Assembly: GCA_025354075.1 (NCBI GenBank)
Contig: JANXNO010000663.1
Coordinates: 1-6,975, forward strand
DNA length: 6,975 nucleotides
From: Burkholderiales bacterium
GTDB taxonomy: Bacteria; Pseudomonadota; Gammaproteobacteria; Burkholderiales; Casimicrobiaceae
Direction of reading: 5' to 3'
Shown: piece by piece, positions 5,889-6,975 of the stretch
Position numbering within the stretch: the stretch's first letter is position 1
Layout: every line of letters starts with the position of its first letter
Notes under the pieces: generated by a model
Databases searched by the model: none
What the model was told of the DNA's origin: nothing
Seen by the model: only the letters and a program-made list of their open reading frames with translations
Program-made: the position numbers and the translations under genes

Positions 5889-6975
5889 ATGAAATTTAAA
5901 CTATTCGTCGGCGCGTTCTGCGCGGCATTGGCAATCGGCGTCAGTCAGATGGCGGCTGCACAAGCGCCTGCCGCAGCACCCGCTCCAGCGGCGGCGGCAC
6001 CTGCCGCTGACGCTAAACCGGCTGAAGCGGCAAAAGCACCAGACGCAGCGAAGCCCGCAGAAGCCGCGCCTGCTGCTGGCGCGCCCGCCGCCGGTGCAGC
6101 GCCTGCTGCCCCGGCAACGCCTGCTGCAAAAGCACCTGAGCCAAACAAGGGCGATACCGCCTGGATGATGGTCTCCACGCTGCTGGTCATCATGATGACA
6201 GTGCCGGGTCTTGCGCTGTTCTACGGCGGCCTCGTTCGCTCGAAGAACGTGCTGTCGGTGTTGATGCAGGTGATGGTGGTGTTCTCGCTGGTCGTCGTGC
6301 TGTGGCTGATTTATGGCTATAGCTTTGCATTCACCGAGGGCAACGCCTATTTCGGCGGAACGTCCCGACTATTCGGTAAAGGATTGTTCGACAACATCGC
6401 GGGCACGTTTGCCAACGCTGCGACCTTCAGCAAAGGCGTCGTGATTCCTGAAATCGTTTTCATGGCCTTCCAGGCAACCTTTGCAGGCATTACCTGTGCG
6501 CTGATCGTCGGCGCATTCGCTGAGCGTATGAAGTTCTCGGCTGTGTTGATCTTCACGGTGATCTGGTTCACTTTCAGTTACCTGCCGATCGCTCACATGG
6601 TGTGGTTCTGGCCAGGTCCTGATGCATATACCGATGCCAAGCTGGTTGACGGCCTGAACGCCACCGCCGGTTTGATCTGGCAGTGGGGCGCGCTGGACTT
6701 CGCAGGCGGTACGGTGGTGCATATCAACGCCGGTGTTGCTGGTTTGGTAGGTGCGTACTTGGTTGGCAAGCGTGTTGGTTATGGCAAAGAAGCCTTCCCA
6801 CCGCATTCATTGACATTGACGATGGTCGGCGCTTCGCTTCTGTGGGTAGGCTGGTTCGGTTTCAATGCCGGCTCCGCGCTCGAAGCCAATGGCACCGCCG
6901 GTCTCGCCTTCATGAATACGTTTGTGGCGACCGCTGCGGCCGTGTTGTCGTGGATTGGTGCCGAGTGGTTCCTCA
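5889..6975 (+). CDS. amtB: Ammonium transporter AmtB, C-terminus cut by window edge
   Basis: AmtB is a trimeric inner-membrane channel that binds NH4+ and conducts ammonia, gated by GlnK. The frame opens at ATG 5889 and stays open for 362 codons to the edge. A signal peptide (1-24, ending AAA before Q) is followed by an Ala/Pro/Lys/Glu linker (about 25-85). The channel fold starts at NKGDTAWMMVSTLLVIMMTVPGLALFYGGLVRSKN. Pore residues equivalent to the E. coli protein are visible: Phe194 and Phe198 (Phe gate), Trp239 (in AHMVW), Asp270 and His278 (ALDFAGGTVVHIN), Phe325 and Ser329 (GWFGFNAGS). The second pore His and the GlnK-contacting tail lie beyond the window. The loop between AHMVW and ALDFAGG is about 14 residues longer than in E. 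coli. The Shine-Dalgarno is a loose GGGGG (5874-5878). Linked to glnK by a 16-base gap. Confidence 0.96.
   Translation, partial: MKFKLFVGAFCAALAIGVSQMAAAQAPAAAPAPAAAAPAADAKPAEAAKAPDAAKPAEAAPAAGAPAAGAAPAAPATPAAKAPEPNKGDTAWMMVSTLLVIMMTVPGLALFYGGLVRSKNVLSVLMQVMVVFSLVVVLWLIYGYSFAFTEGNAYFGGTSRLFGKGLFDNIAGTFANAATFSKGVVIPEIVFMAFQATFAGITCALIVGAFAERMKFSAVLIFTVIWFTFSYLPIAHMVWFWPGPDAYTDAKLVDGLNATAGLIWQWGALDFAGGTVVHINAGVAGLVGAYLVGKRVGYGKEAFPPHSLTLTMVGASLLWVGWFGFNAGSALEANGTAGLAFMNTFVATAAAVLSWIGAEWFL
5961..6143 (+). repeat. Low-complexity Ala/Pro-rich coding tract in amtB
   Basis: These codons specify residues about 25-85 of AmtB, made almost only of A, P, K, E, D, G and T. AKPAEAA is repeated at residues 42-48 and 54-60 (period 12), and AAGAPAAGAAPAA gives a second short repeat. 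Different GCN and CCN codons are mixed, so the DNA repeats are imperfect. The segment lies between the signal peptide and the first channel helix, on the periplasmic side by topology. Confidence 0.7.

Noticed and set aside
5945..6193. 82-residue minus-strand Ala/Gly-rich open frame
   Set aside because: It is the antisense reading of the Ala/Pro-rich linker codons of amtB; stop codons are avoided because of composition only.
6369..6806. 145-residue minus-strand open frame opposite amtB
   Set aside because: It is antisense to highly conserved channel-coding sequence and has no domain or Shine-Dalgarno of its own.

Overview
The window looks like ordinary chromosomal core sequence from a betaproteobacterium, most likely of the order Burkholderiales. 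The base for this is gene content and order: a LysM protein followed by dprA, divergent from def-fmt, and a UbiK gene divergent from a TorF porin - PII - Amt cluster. The coding sequence is moderately GC-rich with strong G/C third-position preference. No transposase, integrase, tRNA, rRNA, CRISPR array or clear horizontal insert was seen. Placement below class level is inference from remembered gene order, not from a search.

Left part (1-2397, minus strand): a LysM-domain exported protein (2397 to 1180) is followed by a strong intrinsic terminator and then dprA (from 1105, running off the left edge and lacking only its last few residues). Middle part (2571-4102, plus strand): def and fmt are a two-gene unit that removes and adds the formyl group of initiator methionine. 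A 173-base divergent spacer separates it from the LysM gene. Behind fmt lie one good intrinsic terminator and one weaker hairpin.

Right part (4253-6975): ubiK (minus strand) is divergent from torF - glnK - amtB (plus strand; amtB is cut by the right edge). The 232-base spacer between ubiK and torF holds the most informative regulatory sequence in the window. It has a near-perfect sigma-54 -24/-12 promoter (4658-4672) placed for torF, with two imperfect NtrC-like dyads 40 bases apart upstream of it. The three plus-strand genes have short gaps (32 and 16 bases) and no terminator between them. They therefore look like one nitrogen-starvation operon encoding an outer-membrane barrel, a PII signal protein and an inner-membrane ammonium channel.

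I found no clearly undescribed system. The points most worth a second look are the inclusion of a TorF-family outer-membrane protein in a predicted NtrC/sigma-54 ammonium operon, the signal peptide plus roughly 60-residue Ala/Pro-rich linker on AmtB, and the terminator hairpin that sits almost directly on the dprA start codon.
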